The notes below the pieces were generated by a model. The model saw only the letters and a program-made list of their open reading frames with translations, searched no databases and was not told the origin of the DNA. 64,000 nt of DNA from Maricaulis sp. (GTDB lineage: Bacteria; Pseudomonadota; Alphaproteobacteria; Caulobacterales; Maricaulaceae): the NCBI RefSeq assembly GCF_030149235.1, contig NZ_JASBRW010000037.1:26856-90855 (forward strand). Reading direction: 5' to 3'. Below are positions 9,197 through 19,335 of the stretch, piece after piece. A program made the position numbers and the translations under genes. Each line of letters opens with the position of its first letter. Position 1 is the stretch's first letter.

Positions 9197-9721
9197 TTAG
9201 GCCGAGCTCTTATTGGCCGCGACCGGCGGCTCCATCGAAGTCACCGAGGATTTGCTCGGTGCCGGCGGAGCGGACGGGTCCGACTTGCCAACCGGCTTCG
9301 GTGCGCCGGACTTTTCGCTCAGCGGATCGGAGGAATGGCGGCAGTGGCCATCGAAGAATGCGCCGCTTTCGACCGACAGGGCTGCGTGGACGATGTCGCC
9401 TTCAATGCGAGCGGTCGAGGCCAGCTGGACCTGACGGGCATTGACGGAACCGTTGACGCGGCCGCGAATAACAACCGTTTCGGCAATCACTTCGCCGTTG
9501 ACCACGGCTTCTTCGCCGATGATCAGCGATCCGGCGCGGATATCGCCTTCGACCGTACCGTCGAGTTGAACTTCACCTTCAGAGGCAATGGAACCGGTCA
9601 GCACGAGGTCGCCGGAAAGAATGGAAGGGGCTTTGGATTTCATGGCTGTCCTTTTCGGCGGCGCGCTGCTTGGCTGCAGCATATCGGGGGTGGAGGTGTC
9701 TTTGTTAGACTTATTGAACAT
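9197..9721 (-). CDS. bacA: Bactofilin (polymer-forming cytoskeletal protein)
   Basis: 174 aa. The central right-handed beta-helix domain (about 33-125) has repeated short strands such as GDLVLTGSIASEGEVQLDG and GEVIAETVVIRGRVNGSV. It is flanked by disordered Pro/Ser/Lys ends, the usual bactofilin layout. Bactofilins form nucleotide-free membrane-associated filaments that place cell-wall enzymes (PbpC in Caulobacter). The ATG at 9721 lies inside the end of the upstream M23 peptidase gene, an 11-base overlap, so the two are probably translationally coupled. Assignment to BacA rather than BacB is by neighbourhood only. Confidence 0.88.
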   Translation of the reverse strand: MFNKSNKDTSTPDMLQPSSAPPKRTAMKSKAPSILSGDLVLTGSIASEGEVQLDGTVEGDIRAGSLIIGEEAVVNGEVIAETVVIRGRVNGSVNARQVQLASTARIEGDIVHAALSVESGAFFDGHCRHSSDPLSEKSGAPKPVGKSDPSAPPAPSKSSVTSMEPPVAANKSSA

Positions 9722-10937
9722 AGCGTCCCGCTCTCAATAATCTGTCCGGATCAATGGCCGAACCGTTGTACCAGATTTCGTAGTGCAAATGCGTTGCGGT
9801 GCTTCGACCCGTCGACCCCATGCCCCCGATCTGCTGACCGCGCTCAACGACGTCGCCACGACGCACTGCGATTTCGTGAAGGTGAGCATAGCGGGTTACA
9901 AACCCATAGCCATGATCAATCTCCACGGTACGACCATAACCGCCTCGCCAGCCTGCGTAAATGACCTCGCCCGGGCCGGTTGCAACAATCGGAGCGCGGC
10001 GGTAGGCGCCATAATCGAGACCGCGGTGCTGGGTTGGGCGGCCATTGAACGGATCGCGACGCAATCCAAAGCCGCTGGTGCGACGATGCGGGACTGAGAT
10101 TGGCGGGCCAAACGGGCCCTGAGCCGCGAATTCTTCCAGCTCATTGACTTCCAACAGGCGGGCCGCGATGCGGTTGATGCGGCCTTCGAACTGACCGTCG
10201 AGCTCGATGCCCGGAGCGAAACTGCTTTCACTGATCGGCAGGAAGGGACCGCCCTGTTCGTCGCTGTCGCGCTCGCTGGCAACCACTTCTTCGATATCGA
10301 GGTCAGTGAGACGCAGGATGGCCCGCAGGTTTTCGAGCTGTGCTTCCGTCGCGTTTTCTGCGCGGGCCAGGGCGACATCCTGCTCGGACATCAAGAAAGT
10401 AATCTGGTCTTCCGGTGAATCCGAAAGGGCGGCGACGCTGACCGGGATATCCCGGGCTTCGCGCGGTGCCGGGTCAGCCGGGGTGGCGGCCATAAGGACC
10501 GAACCATCCGTGCCGGTGGGGGAGGGCATGATTTCGTCACCACTGATGCGTTCGACAAAATCGAGCAGCCGGCGCAGACGCTCATGGCGCACTTCAAATT
10601 CAACGGCGGTCTCGTCAAAGGTCTGCATCTGCGATTCAACGAAGGCGCGGGCGGACACCTCATTGGCGCGGGCTTCGGCGACAATGCGCTCGGCCTCACG
10701 CTGCATTTCATCGACTTCCTGGTCCTTTTCGGCCAGGGCCGCGCCGTGGAAAGCAACCGAGACAGTAGTGAAGCATAGCCAACAGGCCAGCACAGCTGCA
10801 CTGAGCAGGGCCGAGATCTGCAGTCCGGTCGAGATAGCGAAATACCGCACCTGACCATCGCTGCGATGGTATATCTGCCGATCCGGGAACCAGCGCTGAG
10901 CCGTTCCCCAAATCGCGTCTTTCACGCTTGCGAACAT
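9711..10937 (-). CDS. M23 family metallopeptidase, LmdC-like, membrane-anchored
   Basis: 408 aa. A short cytoplasmic tail, one transmembrane segment (about 38-60), a periplasmic coiled coil (about 68-135) and a C-terminal LytM/M23 domain (about 285-400). Zinc ligands are visible in HRGLDYG (H-x-x-x-D) and THLHYEIW (H-x-H). This is the layout of bactofilin-coupled peptidoglycan hydrolases such as LmdC of Hyphomonas. Overlap with the downstream bactofilin gene supports a common complex: the N-terminal tail could contact the filament while the peptidase acts in the periplasm. That link is inference from gene order. Confidence 0.87.
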   Translation of the reverse strand: MFASVKDAIWGTAQRWFPDRQIYHRSDGQVRYFAISTGLQISALLSAAVLACWLCFTTVSVAFHGAALAEKDQEVDEMQREAERIVAEARANEVSARAFVESQMQTFDETAVEFEVRHERLRRLLDFVERISGDEIMPSPTGTDGSVLMAATPADPAPREARDIPVSVAALSDSPEDQITFLMSEQDVALARAENATEAQLENLRAILRLTDLDIEEVVASERDSDEQGGPFLPISESSFAPGIELDGQFEGRINRIAARLLEVNELEEFAAQGPFGPPISVPHRRTSGFGLRRDPFNGRPTQHRGLDYGAYRRAPIVATGPGEVIYAGWRGGYGRTVEIDHGYGFVTRYAHLHEIAVRRGDVVERGQQIGGMGSTGRSTATHLHYEIWYNGSAIDPDRLLRAGRYVQ

Positions 10938-11015
10938 TCGTACGCCGCTTGTCTACGCTTGCCCCAAGGCCCCGAAGGGATGTGACACAAAACTCGTCCA
11001 AATATCAACCGACAC

Positions 11016-11861
11016 TTATGCAAAACCCGGGCCCGTTTGTGCCAACGGTAAGTAAAAGGCTTCCGGCAGGCCGGCATCTTGTCTTGCTTTGAAATTAAAG
11101 GGCATTTTCAGTCCACCCTTGAAATGCTTGCGCACCAGCTGTTGATAGGTGGTCTGCGGATCGGCAGACATGGCGCTGCAGATTGTGCCGAACCAGCGCG
11201 CTCCGGCGCCGACATGACCGATCTCTTCATTGTAAATAACGGTCAAAACTGCTGCACTGGCTTGGTCTCCCGCCGAGCGGAGCCGCTCGATCATGCCCGG
11301 GGTCACGTCGAGGCCACGGGCCTCCAGGACCAGCGGAGCCACGGCTAGTCTCGCGGCCAGATCATGCGATGTGGACTGTGCCGCATCCCAAAGCCCGCTA
11401 TGGGCGGGGAGGTCGCCATAGGTCGCCTCGAGCTGGTTGAGCCGGTTTTCGACCATGACGAAATGTCGCGCCTCGTCATCGCCCACACCGATCCAGTCGC
11501 TGATGAAGGCCTGCCGTTCCGATTCGCAAATCCGCGTGTCCCCGCCGAAGCGAGCGATCAGGTCGAAGGCGAGATCGATGGCGTTGAACTCAATGTGGGC
11601 GATGGCATGCAGCAGGGCGACGCGGCCCTGTTGACTATTGAGCCGACGGCGCGGGACCTCGCCCGGTGGCACCAGAGCGGGCGCGGACGGCCGAGCCGGG
11701 GGCGGCATGTCACCGCCGGCCCGCCAGTGAACGGGGAGCGTCAGGGCATCCTCGCGCCAGGCGGCGGCGGCCGCGCGCGCGGCAGCGGCCTTGTCGCGCG
11801 GTCCGGCCGTGGCCAGCACCTTCAGCGCAGCACTCTGGATGTCGGTCCCGGCCAGCGTCAT
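11016..11861 (-). CDS. DUF455 ferritin-like domain protein
   Basis: 281 aa from ATG 11861 (MTLAGTDIQSAALKVL). The start overlaps the bcp stop as ATGA, which argues against the longer upstream frame that would run inside bcp. The family motifs AHIEFNAIDLAFD, GDDEARHF, EARGLDVTPGM and YNEEIGHV supply paired Glu/E-x-x-H residues as in ferritin-like four-helix bundles, so a di-metal site is likely. The reaction is unknown. Coupling with a thiol peroxidase suggests an oxidative-stress or iron context, which is inference. Confidence 0.85.
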   Translation of the reverse strand: MTLAGTDIQSAALKVLATAGPRDKAAAARAAAAAWREDALTLPVHWRAGGDMPPPARPSAPALVPPGEVPRRRLNSQQGRVALLHAIAHIEFNAIDLAFDLIARFGGDTRICESERQAFISDWIGVGDDEARHFVMVENRLNQLEATYGDLPAHSGLWDAAQSTSHDLAARLAVAPLVLEARGLDVTPGMIERLRSAGDQASAAVLTVIYNEEIGHVGAGARWFGTICSAMSADPQTTYQQLVRKHFKGGLKMPFNFKARQDAGLPEAFYLPLAQTGPGFA

Positions 11862-12331
11862 GCGGCGACGGTTTTCACGGCCTCGAGTACCGCTTCGACA
11901 TGCCCCTTCACTTTCACCTTGCGCCAGATTTCGCGCAGGGTTCCGTCCGGTCCGATCAGGAAAGTCGCGCGCTCGATACCCAAATACTCCCGGCCGTACA
12001 TTTTTTTGAGGACCCACACGCCATAGGCCTCGCACACGCCGCTATCCTCATCGGACCCCAAAATCACAGACAGGTCGTGTTTGGCCTTGAATTTGTCGTG
12101 TTTGGCAACCGTATCCTTGGACACGCCGATCACAACGGCACCCGCGGAGTCGAAATCTGCTTTTGCCGTGCTGAAGTCGATGGCCTCGGTCGTGCAACCC
12201 GGCGTATCGTCCTTGGGATAGAAATATAGCACGACAGTCTTGCCCTTCAGGGCTGATAGTTCGACCGTGCCGCCACCATCCGTCGGCATGTTGAAATCCG
12301 GAGCCAGGTCGCCAGTCTTGAGTTCGCTCAT
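11858..12331 (-). CDS. bcp: Thioredoxin-dependent peroxiredoxin Bcp/PrxQ
   Basis: 157 aa from ATG 12331 (MSELKTGDLAPDF). The thioredoxin fold carries the peroxidatic motif DDTPGCTTE with Cys46; it reduces H2O2 and organic hydroperoxides. The resolving Cys normally five residues later (E. coli Cys50) is Ile51 here. Only Cys100 (SGVCEAYGV, aligned with E. coli Cys99) remains, so this is either a 1-Cys enzyme or uses another partner. The stop overlaps the start of the DUF455 gene by four bases. Confidence 0.93.
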   Translation of the reverse strand: MSELKTGDLAPDFNMPTDGGGTVELSALKGKTVVLYFYPKDDTPGCTTEAIDFSTAKADFDSAGAVVIGVSKDTVAKHDKFKAKHDLSVILGSDEDSGVCEAYGVWVLKKMYGREYLGIERATFLIGPDGTLREIWRKVKVKGHVEAVLEAVKTVAA

Positions 12332-12433
12332 CGCAATGTCCTTTCGATCGAATACCATTCGGTGTCGCCGAGGCGGTAAATTGCGCGGGTTTGCGTCCGC
12401 GTCCAGTGCGCAATGCTCAAAGGTGACCGGGTA

Positions 12434-15400
12434 ATGGTGCGCAAGTCGCTCAAATGGACGCTGATTTACCTCCTCGAAGCGGTGGTCGTCCTAATTACGC
12501 TGGCGATCTTCGGCCTGGGTGCGATTTTTTGGCGATTATCGTCCGGCCCCTTCGATCTCGATTTCTTCCGGGCTGATGCCCAGGCGATGATTGCCGATGT
12601 GTTTGAAGGCGACGTTGTCGCTCTGGGAGAGCTGAGTGCCCGGTATGACCCAGAGCTCAGCGCACTTATCGTCACCGCGGCTGATGTCAGCGTGGCCCAG
12701 GAAAATGGGGAACTGGTTGCACGGGCACCGCGGATCGAGGCCGGCGTTGCTGTCGGGCCCTTGCTGTTTGGCCGTATCGAAGCCGTCAGCCTGATGATCA
12801 ATGGCGGTTCGCTGTCCGTTGTGCGCCGGGCCGATGGCGCCGTCGGTGCCGGGCTGGGCGGTGTCGAGCGCGTTCGTGCCAATGCCCGTCAGCCTGAAGG
12901 CGGCAGCGATGACAGTGCAACGCTGTTCGCCCTTTTGCAGGACCCGGAAACCACTAATGGCGGTCTGGGACAGCTCAGTTTTGTCCGGGTCGAGAATGCC
13001 AGTGTCAGGATCGTGGATGAGATCAGCGGCATTGCCTGGTTGGTCAATCGCGCTGGTGTCATGCTCGACCGCAATGAGAGCCGGATCGTAACCGAGCTAC
13101 ACGGCGAGCTGGCGACCCCATCCGGCTTTGCGCAGCTCGATATCCGGCTCCAGGCCGGCGCCGACCTGGATGCCCTGTTGCTGGAAACACAAATCGATAA
13201 TTTGTCTCTCGCCACAGTAGCGCCGGATCAGGGGCCATTGGCGTTTCTCGGCGGGCTCGATGCGCCCTTACGTCTCGACCTGGTGATGGATGCACGGCGT
13301 GATTCCGGCATCCGCAACGCATCGCTGGAGCTGGAGGTCGGGGCGGGCCGAATTCTCGCTCAGGGCGTGGACCGTGACTTCCGCGGCGCCCAGCTGGCAC
13401 TTGATTTCGACCCGATTGCAGGCGCGCTCACGGTTACACAGGGCGCGGTCGACTCCGATGTCGTGGCCGGCAGTCTCAGCGGTCAGATCTCGGAACTTGG
13501 CGGATATATCGGCGCGCTGCCGACCGAGTGGAATTACGAGTTCGCGGCTGGGCCGGGTTTCATCGATATGGGTGAGATTTTCTCGCGGCCGCCGCGCTGG
13601 GAGGGTTTGACCGTCGCCGGCAAGGCAGATTTGAGCCAGCGGCGCCTGGTCTTTGACCGGTTTGATTTCGAGCTCGATGGGGTGGCGGCCCGTCTTACCG
13701 GCGAGACCTCGCTCAGCGAGATTGAGGAAGGGCGCTGGCTGCCCAATCTCAGGCTGGAAGGGCCGGTCGAGGGCGATATCAGGGTCGATACGGTTCTGGC
13801 CTACTGGCCGGTCGAGCTCGCCGATAGCGCACGCAGCTGGATTGTCGACGGTATCTTGGGCGGGCGCTTCTACAATGCACGCGTATTCATGGATATCGAC
13901 GCTGAGTCGATCGCGGCTGGGGAGCTCGCCAATGAGCGTCTCAACCTGTCTTTCGATGTCGAGAACGCCCGTGTCCGATATATCTCCACCATGACGCCGA
14001 TCACGGAAGGCGTCGGACGTGCCGTATTGTATGGCAATGCGTTTGAAGTCTTTCTCACTGATGGCCGGATCGGCGATATCGAGCTGCTCGACGGGTATGT
14101 TGATTTTCCGCGTCTCAATCCGAAAGGGGCCATGGCCCGCTATGGCGGCCGGGCACGTGGTCAGGCGTCTGACCTGCTCAGCCTCATCGACGAAGAGCCG
14201 CTCGGCTTCCCGTCAGATTATGGTATCGACCCTGAGGCGGTTGGTGGCAGCGGCGAGATCGAGTTCGAAATCCGCCGGGCCATGCTTACCGAGGTCGCTC
14301 CGGAAGATATTCCCTTTGTTATTCGTGGTGGTTTTACCGAGGCGTCGATCAGCGTCCCCGACACGCCGTTTGCCTTGAGCGAGGGTGTCGTCGATGTCGA
14401 GGTCGACCAAGGCGGCCTGCGGGCCAATGGCACCGCCTTGCTCGCAGACACGCCGGTTTCCATCGTCTGGCTCGAAAATTTCCAGGCCGCTGACGATACT
14501 CCATCGACCACGGTCGAGCTTTCCGCCGATGTCGGTGCAAGGGCGTTGGATCTGTTCGGAATTCCGGCCCGTCGATATCTCAGCGGCGAGGTCGGCCTGG
14601 AAGCCCGGGCCCGGTCGAACGGTCTTGATATAGTCAGTATCGATGTCGACGCAGACCTGACCAATGCCGTGCTGGAAGCGCCGGAATCGGTTTGGGTGAA
14701 GGAGGCCGGGGTCGCCGGCATGGCCGGCTTCACCTTGAGCCGGAATGATCAGTCCGACTATGTCTTTGAGGAAGTCCTGGCCCGGACCGAGGGCGTCGAT
14801 ATTGCAGCCTCGGCGGTCCTGTCGCCAGAGGGTCGTCTGGTAGAAGCGGTCATCGACCAGCTCCACATCGAGGGCTTTATGGATATCGGAGGGCGTCTCG
14901 CAGCGCCGGCCGAGGACGGCGCCGCGTTTACGGCTCGGTTGTCAGGCGACTATGTCGACGCGCGAGAAATTCTTCCGCACATCAACCGCTTCCAGGGCGG
15001 CGAGGACGGCCTGCCCTTATCGCTTACCTTCGACGTCGCCAGTCTCGTGGTCTCCGACACCTCGGTTTTGAATGATTTCAGTGTGGTCTGGCGCTCTGAG
15101 GCGGCCGGGGTACGGGCTTCATCCATCTCTGGTCGGTCCGACGCCGGGCCGTTCTTTGTTAATTTCGGCGCGGCCGAGGAGGGCGGGAGCCGCGAGCTGC
15201 GGATTGAAACCCAGTCTCTTGAACGCTTGTCCGGTCTGCTTGGTTATGACGGTTATATTCGAGGCGGCCAGATGTCCGTCCTCGGCGAGGCCCCGCCGCT
15301 TGGCATGCCGGGGCCGCTGGAAGCCCGCGTCGAGATCAATGATCTCACCCTGGTCGAAGTCCCGGTCCTCGCTCGCATTTTGGCGGCGGGCTCATTTGAA

Positions 15401-15973
15401 GGTCTCGGCGCCTTACTCAATGGCGATGGAATCCGCTTTGACACGGTCAGCGCCGACATCATGATGCAGGATCAGTTGCTTACCGTCGGCGAAGCCCAGG
15501 CGACTGGGAGCTCGCTCGGCGTCACCGCATCCGGCACGGTGGACTTTGATGGGGAGCAGGCAGCGATCGACGGCAATCTGGCACCGTCCTACGCGGTCAA
15601 TTCGCTCCTGGGCGATTTGCCGGTCATTGGCGAGATCCTGGTCTCGCGGCCGGGCGAGGGGATATTCGGGATCACCTATTCCGTTGAAGGCCCATTTGAC
15701 AGCCTCACCGTTTTCGCCAATCCACTCTCGGTTATCGCGCCGGGTGTATTCCGGCGCATATTCGAGGGGACCGCAGCCGAGCGCGCGGCGCGCGAACGCG
15801 AAGCGGAGGCGGATGCTGCCTCGCTGCCCGAGCTATTGCCGGCAGAATTGGTAGAGCAGCTCCAGCGCGAGCTTGAAGCGGCGGCGCCTGAGGCGGGATC
15901 AGAGCCTCAGAGCGCAGAGGAACCCGACAGTGAGGAACCCGCCGGGCCTGAACCGGAAGCTGGAAACCGTTAG
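12434..15973 (+). CDS. YhdP/AsmA-like envelope protein (DUF3971, AsmA-like C-terminal)
   Basis: 1179 aa from ATG 12434, which has AAGGTGA eight bases upstream; an in-frame ATG at 12413 is the alternative. One N-terminal transmembrane helix (about 10-33) is followed by over 1100 residues of short alternating beta-strand repeats typical of YhdP/TamB/AsmA proteins. These form hydrophobic grooves that bridge inner and outer membranes and move phospholipids. The C-terminal part ([16 protein letters not shown], [28 protein letters not shown]) matches the AsmA-like C-terminal domain. The tail is disordered and Glu/Ala-rich. Divergent from bcp; its stop overlaps the tyrS stop. Confidence 0.85.
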   Translation: MVRKSLKWTLIYLLEAVVVLITLAIFGLGAIFWRLSSGPFDLDFFRADAQAMIADVFEGDVVALGELSARYDPELSALIVTAADVSVAQENGELVARAPRIEAGVAVGPLLFGRIEAVSLMINGGSLSVVRRADGAVGAGLGGVERVRANARQPEGGSDDSATLFALLQDPETTNGGLGQLSFVRVENASVRIVDEISGIAWLVNRAGVMLDRNESRIVTELHGELATPSGFAQLDIRLQAGADLDALLLETQIDNLSLATVAPDQGPLAFLGGLDAPLRLDLVMDARRDSGIRNASLELEVGAGRILAQGVDRDFRGAQLALDFDPIAGALTVTQGAVDSDVVAGSLSGQISELGGYIGALPTEWNYEFAAGPGFIDMGEIFSRPPRWEGLTVAGKADLSQRRLVFDRFDFELDGVAARLTGETSLSEIEEGRWLPNLRLEGPVEGDIRVDTVLAYWPVELADSARSWIVDGILGGRFYNARVFMDIDAESIAAGELANERLNLSFDVENARVRYISTMTPITEGVGRAVLYGNAFEVFLTDGRIGDIELLDGYVDFPRLNPKGAMARYGGRARGQASDLLSLIDEEPLGFPSDYGIDPEAVGGSGEIEFEIRRAMLTEVAPEDIPFVIRGGFTEASISVPDTPFALSEGVVDVEVDQGGLRANGTALLADTPVSIVWLENFQAADDTPSTTVELSADVGARALDLFGIPARRYLSGEVGLEARARSNGLDIVSIDVDADLTNAVLEAPESVWVKEAGVAGMAGFTLSRNDQSDYVFEEVLARTEGVDIAASAVLSPEGRLVEAVIDQLHIEGFMDIGGRLAAPAEDGAAFTARLSGDYVDAREILPHINRFQGGEDGLPLSLTFDVASLVVSDTSVLNDFSVVWRSEAAGVRASSISGRSDAGPFFVNFGAAEEGGSRELRIETQSLERLSGLLGYDGYIRGGQMSVLGEAPPLGMPGPLEARVEINDLTLVEVPVLARILAAGSFEGLGALLNGDGIRFDTVSADIMMQDQLLTVGEAQATGSSLGVTASGTVDFDGEQAAIDGNLAPSYAVNSLLGDLPVIGEILVSRPGEGIFGITYSVEGPFDSLTVFANPLSVIAPGVFRRIFEGTAAERAAREREAEADAASLPELLPAELVEQLQRELEAAAPEAGSEPQSAEEPDSEEPAGPEPEAGNR

Positions 15974-17217
15974 ACCGGTTTGGCGAGGGCGTGCCGCTTC
16001 TTGCCGACCGAGAGCTTGATCGCACCATCGATGAGGAGGTCAGCGCTGGCCTTGGCATAGGGGTCCGTCAGCGGCTCGTCATTGACCTTGGCCGCGCCGG
16101 ATTTCATGTGCCGGCGAACCTCGCCATTGGAGCCGGCAAGACCGGCTTCAACGAATAGGCCAATCAGGCCGACCTCGCCACTGTCCAACCCTTCAAATTC
16201 TACCGTTGGCAATGCCGCACCGGTTTTACCTTGGGCGAAGGTTTGTTTGGCGGTTTCCTCCGCTTCGCGTGCCGCGTCCGCGCCATGCATCATCGCGGTA
16301 GTTTCATTGGCCAGACGCACCTTGGCTTCATTGATCGCGGCGCCATCGAGCGCTTCGAGTTTGGCGATTTCGTCGAGCGGCAGATCGGTGAAAAGCTTGA
16401 GAAAGCGACCAACATCGGCGTCCTCTGTATTGCGCCAGAACTGCCAATACTCATACGGGCTCAACATATCGGCATTGAGCCAGATGGCGCCATCTGCCGT
16501 CTTGCCCATCTTGGCGCCTGAGGCGGTGGTGATCAGCGGCGTGGTGAAGGCATGCACTTCCTGCTGGTCGACACGCCGGCAGAGCTCGACCCCATTGATG
16601 ATATTTCCCCACTGATCACCGCCGCCGAGCTGCAGGGTGCAGTCATAGCGACGGTTCAGCTCGAGGAAGTCGACCGCTTGCAAGAGCATGTAGTTGAATT
16701 CCAGGAAGGTCAGCGGCTGTTCGCGGTCGAGGCGCAGTTTTACCGACTCAAACGTCATCATCCGGTTGATGGTGAAGTGGGGGCCGAATTTGCGGAGGAA
16801 ATCGATATAACCGAACTCGGACAGCCATTCGTCATTGTCGCAGAGAATGGCATCGGTCGGTCCGTCGCCAAAATCGATGAGCGGACGGAAGGCCTTGAGG
16901 ATGCTCTGCTTGTTCGCCTCGATCTGACCCTCAGTCAGCATGGAGCGGGATTTGTCCTTGCCTGACGGGTCGCCGATTTTGGTCGTGCCGCCGCCCATCA
17001 GGGCGATAGGCCGGTGTCCGGTCTTCTGCATGACACGCAGCATCATGATCTGCACGAGTGAACCCACATGCAGGCTCGATGCGGTCGCATCGAAGCCGAT
17101 ATAGCCGGTGATCGGGCCCTTCTGCGCGCGCTCGTCTAGCGCATGCAGATCGGTGGACTGGAAGTGATAGCCGCGTTCAACCAGTGTGCGGACCAGATCG
17201 GACTTGTATTCACTCAT
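15970..17217 (-). CDS. tyrS: Tyrosyl-tRNA synthetase
   Basis: 415 aa class I synthetase that charges tRNA-Tyr. The HIGH-like motif appears in [10 protein letters not shown] (about 48-57) and the KMSKS-like motif as AKMGKT (about 230-235). A C-terminal S4 RNA-binding domain (about 350-410) contains [13 protein letters not shown]. The stop TAA (15970-15972) interleaves with the TAG of the convergent YhdP-like gene, leaving no room for a terminator between them. Confidence 0.96.
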   Translation of the reverse strand: MSEYKSDLVRTLVERGYHFQSTDLHALDERAQKGPITGYIGFDATASSLHVGSLVQIMMLRVMQKTGHRPIALMGGGTTKIGDPSGKDKSRSMLTEGQIEANKQSILKAFRPLIDFGDGPTDAILCDNDEWLSEFGYIDFLRKFGPHFTINRMMTFESVKLRLDREQPLTFLEFNYMLLQAVDFLELNRRYDCTLQLGGGDQWGNIINGVELCRRVDQQEVHAFTTPLITTASGAKMGKTADGAIWLNADMLSPYEYWQFWRNTEDADVGRFLKLFTDLPLDEIAKLEALDGAAINEAKVRLANETTAMMHGADAAREAEETAKQTFAQGKTGAALPTVEFEGLDSGEVGLIGLFVEAGLAGSNGEVRRHMKSGAAKVNDEPLTDPYAKASADLLIDGAIKLSVGKKRHALAKPV

Positions 17218-17278
17218 TGGACTTCTCCTGATAGAGCGCTTCTAGGACGCGTTTGGGGACGTGAAAAGAGGAGAGGGC

Positions 17279-18385
17279 ATGAAGCGTGTGATCGGCTTGA
17301 TGAGCGGGACGTCACTTGATGGTGTGGATGGCGCGCTGGTCACGACGGATGGCGAGGCGGTCATTGCCCAGCTGGCGTCGGCCTATCGCGCCTACAGTGC
17401 CGAGGAACGCGCGATCCTGCAGGCCGCTGTCGACGCGGCTCTCACCTGGGGTTTTTCCGGCCCCCGACCTGATTTCACTGACGCCGAAGCGGTGTTGACC
17501 TGCGCCCATTCCGATGTGGTGGGGGATCTCTTGGGCGATGTAATGTTGCTTAAGGACGAGGTCGATCTAATTGGCTTTCATGGTCAGACCGTGATTCATC
17601 GTGCGCCGGACCATGGTCGCAAGGGCGAGACCTTGCAGATTGGCTCGGGTGCGGCGCTGGCCAACGCCACTGGCCTCCCGGTGATTTATGATTTCCGCTC
17701 TGCCGATATGCAAGCCGGAGGTCATGGCGCGCCCCTCGTCCCGCTCTATCATCAGGCGCTTGTGCAGGGTTCCGCGCTCAAGGGCCCGGTCGCGATCGTC
17801 AATATCGGTGGCGTGGCGAATGTGACCTGGGTGCCCGAGACGGGAGACCCGATCGCCTTCGATACCGGACCGGGCAATGGGCTGATCGATGCCTGGTGCC
17901 TGGACCAGTCCGGCAAGCCCTATGACGAGGGCGGGGAGCTGGCCGCCAGGGGGCAGGCCGACCTTGCCGTGTTGGAACAGCTCCTGGCGCATCCGTATTT
18001 CGCCAAACATCCCCCCAAATCGCTCGACCGTTGGGATTTTTCTCTTGATCCGGTTCGGGGGATGTCGACGGAAAATGGCGCTGCGACTCTGGTCGAGTTC
18101 ACCGCGAAGAGCATTGCTGAAGCTCTCAACGCGGTTGGTCAGACCCGCCAAGTTTTCATCACTGGAGGCGGTCGGCGCAATCCGTATTTGATGCAGCGCC
18201 TCAGTGCGCGACTCGGGTTTGAAGTGCAGCCGGTCGAGGCCAGGGGTTGGGATGGCGACCTGATGGAAGCTGCGGCCTTTGCCTGGCTGGCCGCTCGCGT
18301 CGAGAGAGGCCTGCCGACGAGCCTTCCCTCCACTACGGGGTGCGCGGCGCCGGTATGTGGTGGGCGCAGGGCCGAACCGGCATAA
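17279..18385 (+). CDS. anmK: Anhydro-N-acetylmuramic acid kinase
   Basis: Phosphorylates and opens 1,6-anhydroMurNAc during recycling of peptidoglycan fragments. 368 aa from ATG 17279, placed after GAGGAGAGGGC; a GTG 18 bases upstream is less convincing. The hallmark GLMSGTSLDGVD (about 5-16) binds ATP phosphate. FHGQTVIHRAP, NIGGVANVT and FDTGPGNGLID follow, as in E. coli AnmK, with the late ITGGGRRNP nucleotide loop. Divergent from tyrS and followed by a strong terminator. Confidence 0.95.
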   Translation: MKRVIGLMSGTSLDGVDGALVTTDGEAVIAQLASAYRAYSAEERAILQAAVDAALTWGFSGPRPDFTDAEAVLTCAHSDVVGDLLGDVMLLKDEVDLIGFHGQTVIHRAPDHGRKGETLQIGSGAALANATGLPVIYDFRSADMQAGGHGAPLVPLYHQALVQGSALKGPVAIVNIGGVANVTWVPETGDPIAFDTGPGNGLIDAWCLDQSGKPYDEGGELAARGQADLAVLEQLLAHPYFAKHPPKSLDRWDFSLDPVRGMSTENGAATLVEFTAKSIAEALNAVGQTRQVFITGGGRRNPYLMQRLSARLGFEVQPVEARGWDGDLMEAAAFAWLAARVERGLPTSLPSTTGCAAPVCGGRRAEPA

Positions 18386-18392
18386 AGGCAAC

Positions 18393-18424
18393 AAAAAAGC
18401 CCCGGCATCGACCGGGGCTTTTGT
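18393..18424. terminator. anmK terminator, probably bidirectional
   Basis: GCCCCGG (18399-18405) and CCGGGGC (18412-18418) with a 6-base loop. An A run before the stem and a T run after it suit both anmK and the convergent hydrolase gene. Confidence 0.88.
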
Positions 18425-18443
18425 TGGGTAGAGCTGATCTTGC

Positions 18444-19127
18444 CTAGCGCTTGCCGGTCATTTGCCGCTCGGAGCGTTCCTTCTCGACGATCGGCAGGCG
18501 GTCATCAAGATAGGTATTGATGCGGGTTTCCAAGACTTCCTGGTGTTCGGTGAAGAGGTGGTTGGCGTCCGGGATGATTTCGCGCGTGATTTCGATACCC
18601 TTCTGGACGCGGATCTTCGACATCACCCGTTCGACATCGTCCGGCGGCACAATCTTGTCGGCGCCACCATTGATAATGATGCCAGACGCCGGGCAGGGGG
18701 CCAGGAAGGTGAAATCATACATATTGGTCGGCGGGGCAATGGAGATGAAGCCGGCGATCTCCGGACGGCGCATCAGGAGCTGCATACCGATCCAGGCGCC
18801 GAAGGAATGGCCGGCGACGAAGCAGAAGCGCGCTCCGGAATTATACCCCTGAACCCAGTCAAGCACGGTCGCCGCGTCGGACAATTCACCGAGGCCCTGA
18901 TCATAACTGCCCTGGGAGCGACCGACACCGCGGAAATTGAACCGCAAGGTCGCGTAGTCGCGCTTGCGGAAATTGTCGTAGAGCATCTCGACAATGGGAT
19001 TGTCCATGCTGCCGCCGCCGAGCGGGTGAGCGTGCAGAATAAGGGCAATCGGTGCGGTCTCGTCTTCGCTTGGGCTGTAGCGCCCTTCCAGCCGACCGGC
19101 CGGGCCGGGAATGATCACGTCAGGCAT
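18444..19127 (-). CDS. Alpha/beta hydrolase
   Basis: 227 aa with no signal peptide. LHAHPLGGGSMDN forms the oxyanion region, GHSFGAW carries the nucleophile Ser (about 106), GGADKIVP the acid and DANHLF the catalytic His. It resembles small cytoplasmic serine hydrolases of the dienelactone hydrolase/acyl-esterase type. The substrate cannot be told from sequence. It is transcribed away from the SUF operon and shares the 208-base region at 19128-19335 with iscR. Confidence 0.82.
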   Translation of the reverse strand: MPDVIIPGPAGRLEGRYSPSEDETAPIALILHAHPLGGGSMDNPIVEMLYDNFRKRDYATLRFNFRGVGRSQGSYDQGLGELSDAATVLDWVQGYNSGARFCFVAGHSFGAWIGMQLLMRRPEIAGFISIAPPTNMYDFTFLAPCPASGIIINGGADKIVPPDDVERVMSKIRVQKGIEITREIIPDANHLFTEHQEVLETRINTYLDDRLPIVEKERSERQMTGKR

Positions 19128-19210
19128 TCAACGGGCCTTTTCCTTGTCTGTGTGCGTCACGGTGAAAAAATCGGGTTTGCGCTATTGAAACCCTGATTGA
19201 CCGAGCGCAT

Positions 19211-19235
19211 TTACTTGACTGTTTAGGTCGGGTAT
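19211..19235 (+). promoter_or_regulatory. IscR binding site (type 1-like)
   Basis: The 25 bases agree at 22 positions with the E. coli type 1 IscR consensus ATASYYGACTRWWWYAGTCRRSTAT. Key parts are TACTTGACTG at 19212-19221 and GGTCGGGTAT at 19226-19235. It contains TTGACT, a plausible -35, so a bound [2Fe-2S]-IscR would block the promoter. It lies 101 bases before iscR. Confidence 0.75.
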
Positions 19236-19335
19236 TGGCTGCGCACTGATTTCAGCAAGCACCAAACCCCGCCCCGAAGCGACGCGTCTTAGCATAATCA
19301 CGGCAAAAGATGCGAGCATTTAAGGAGGTAGATAC

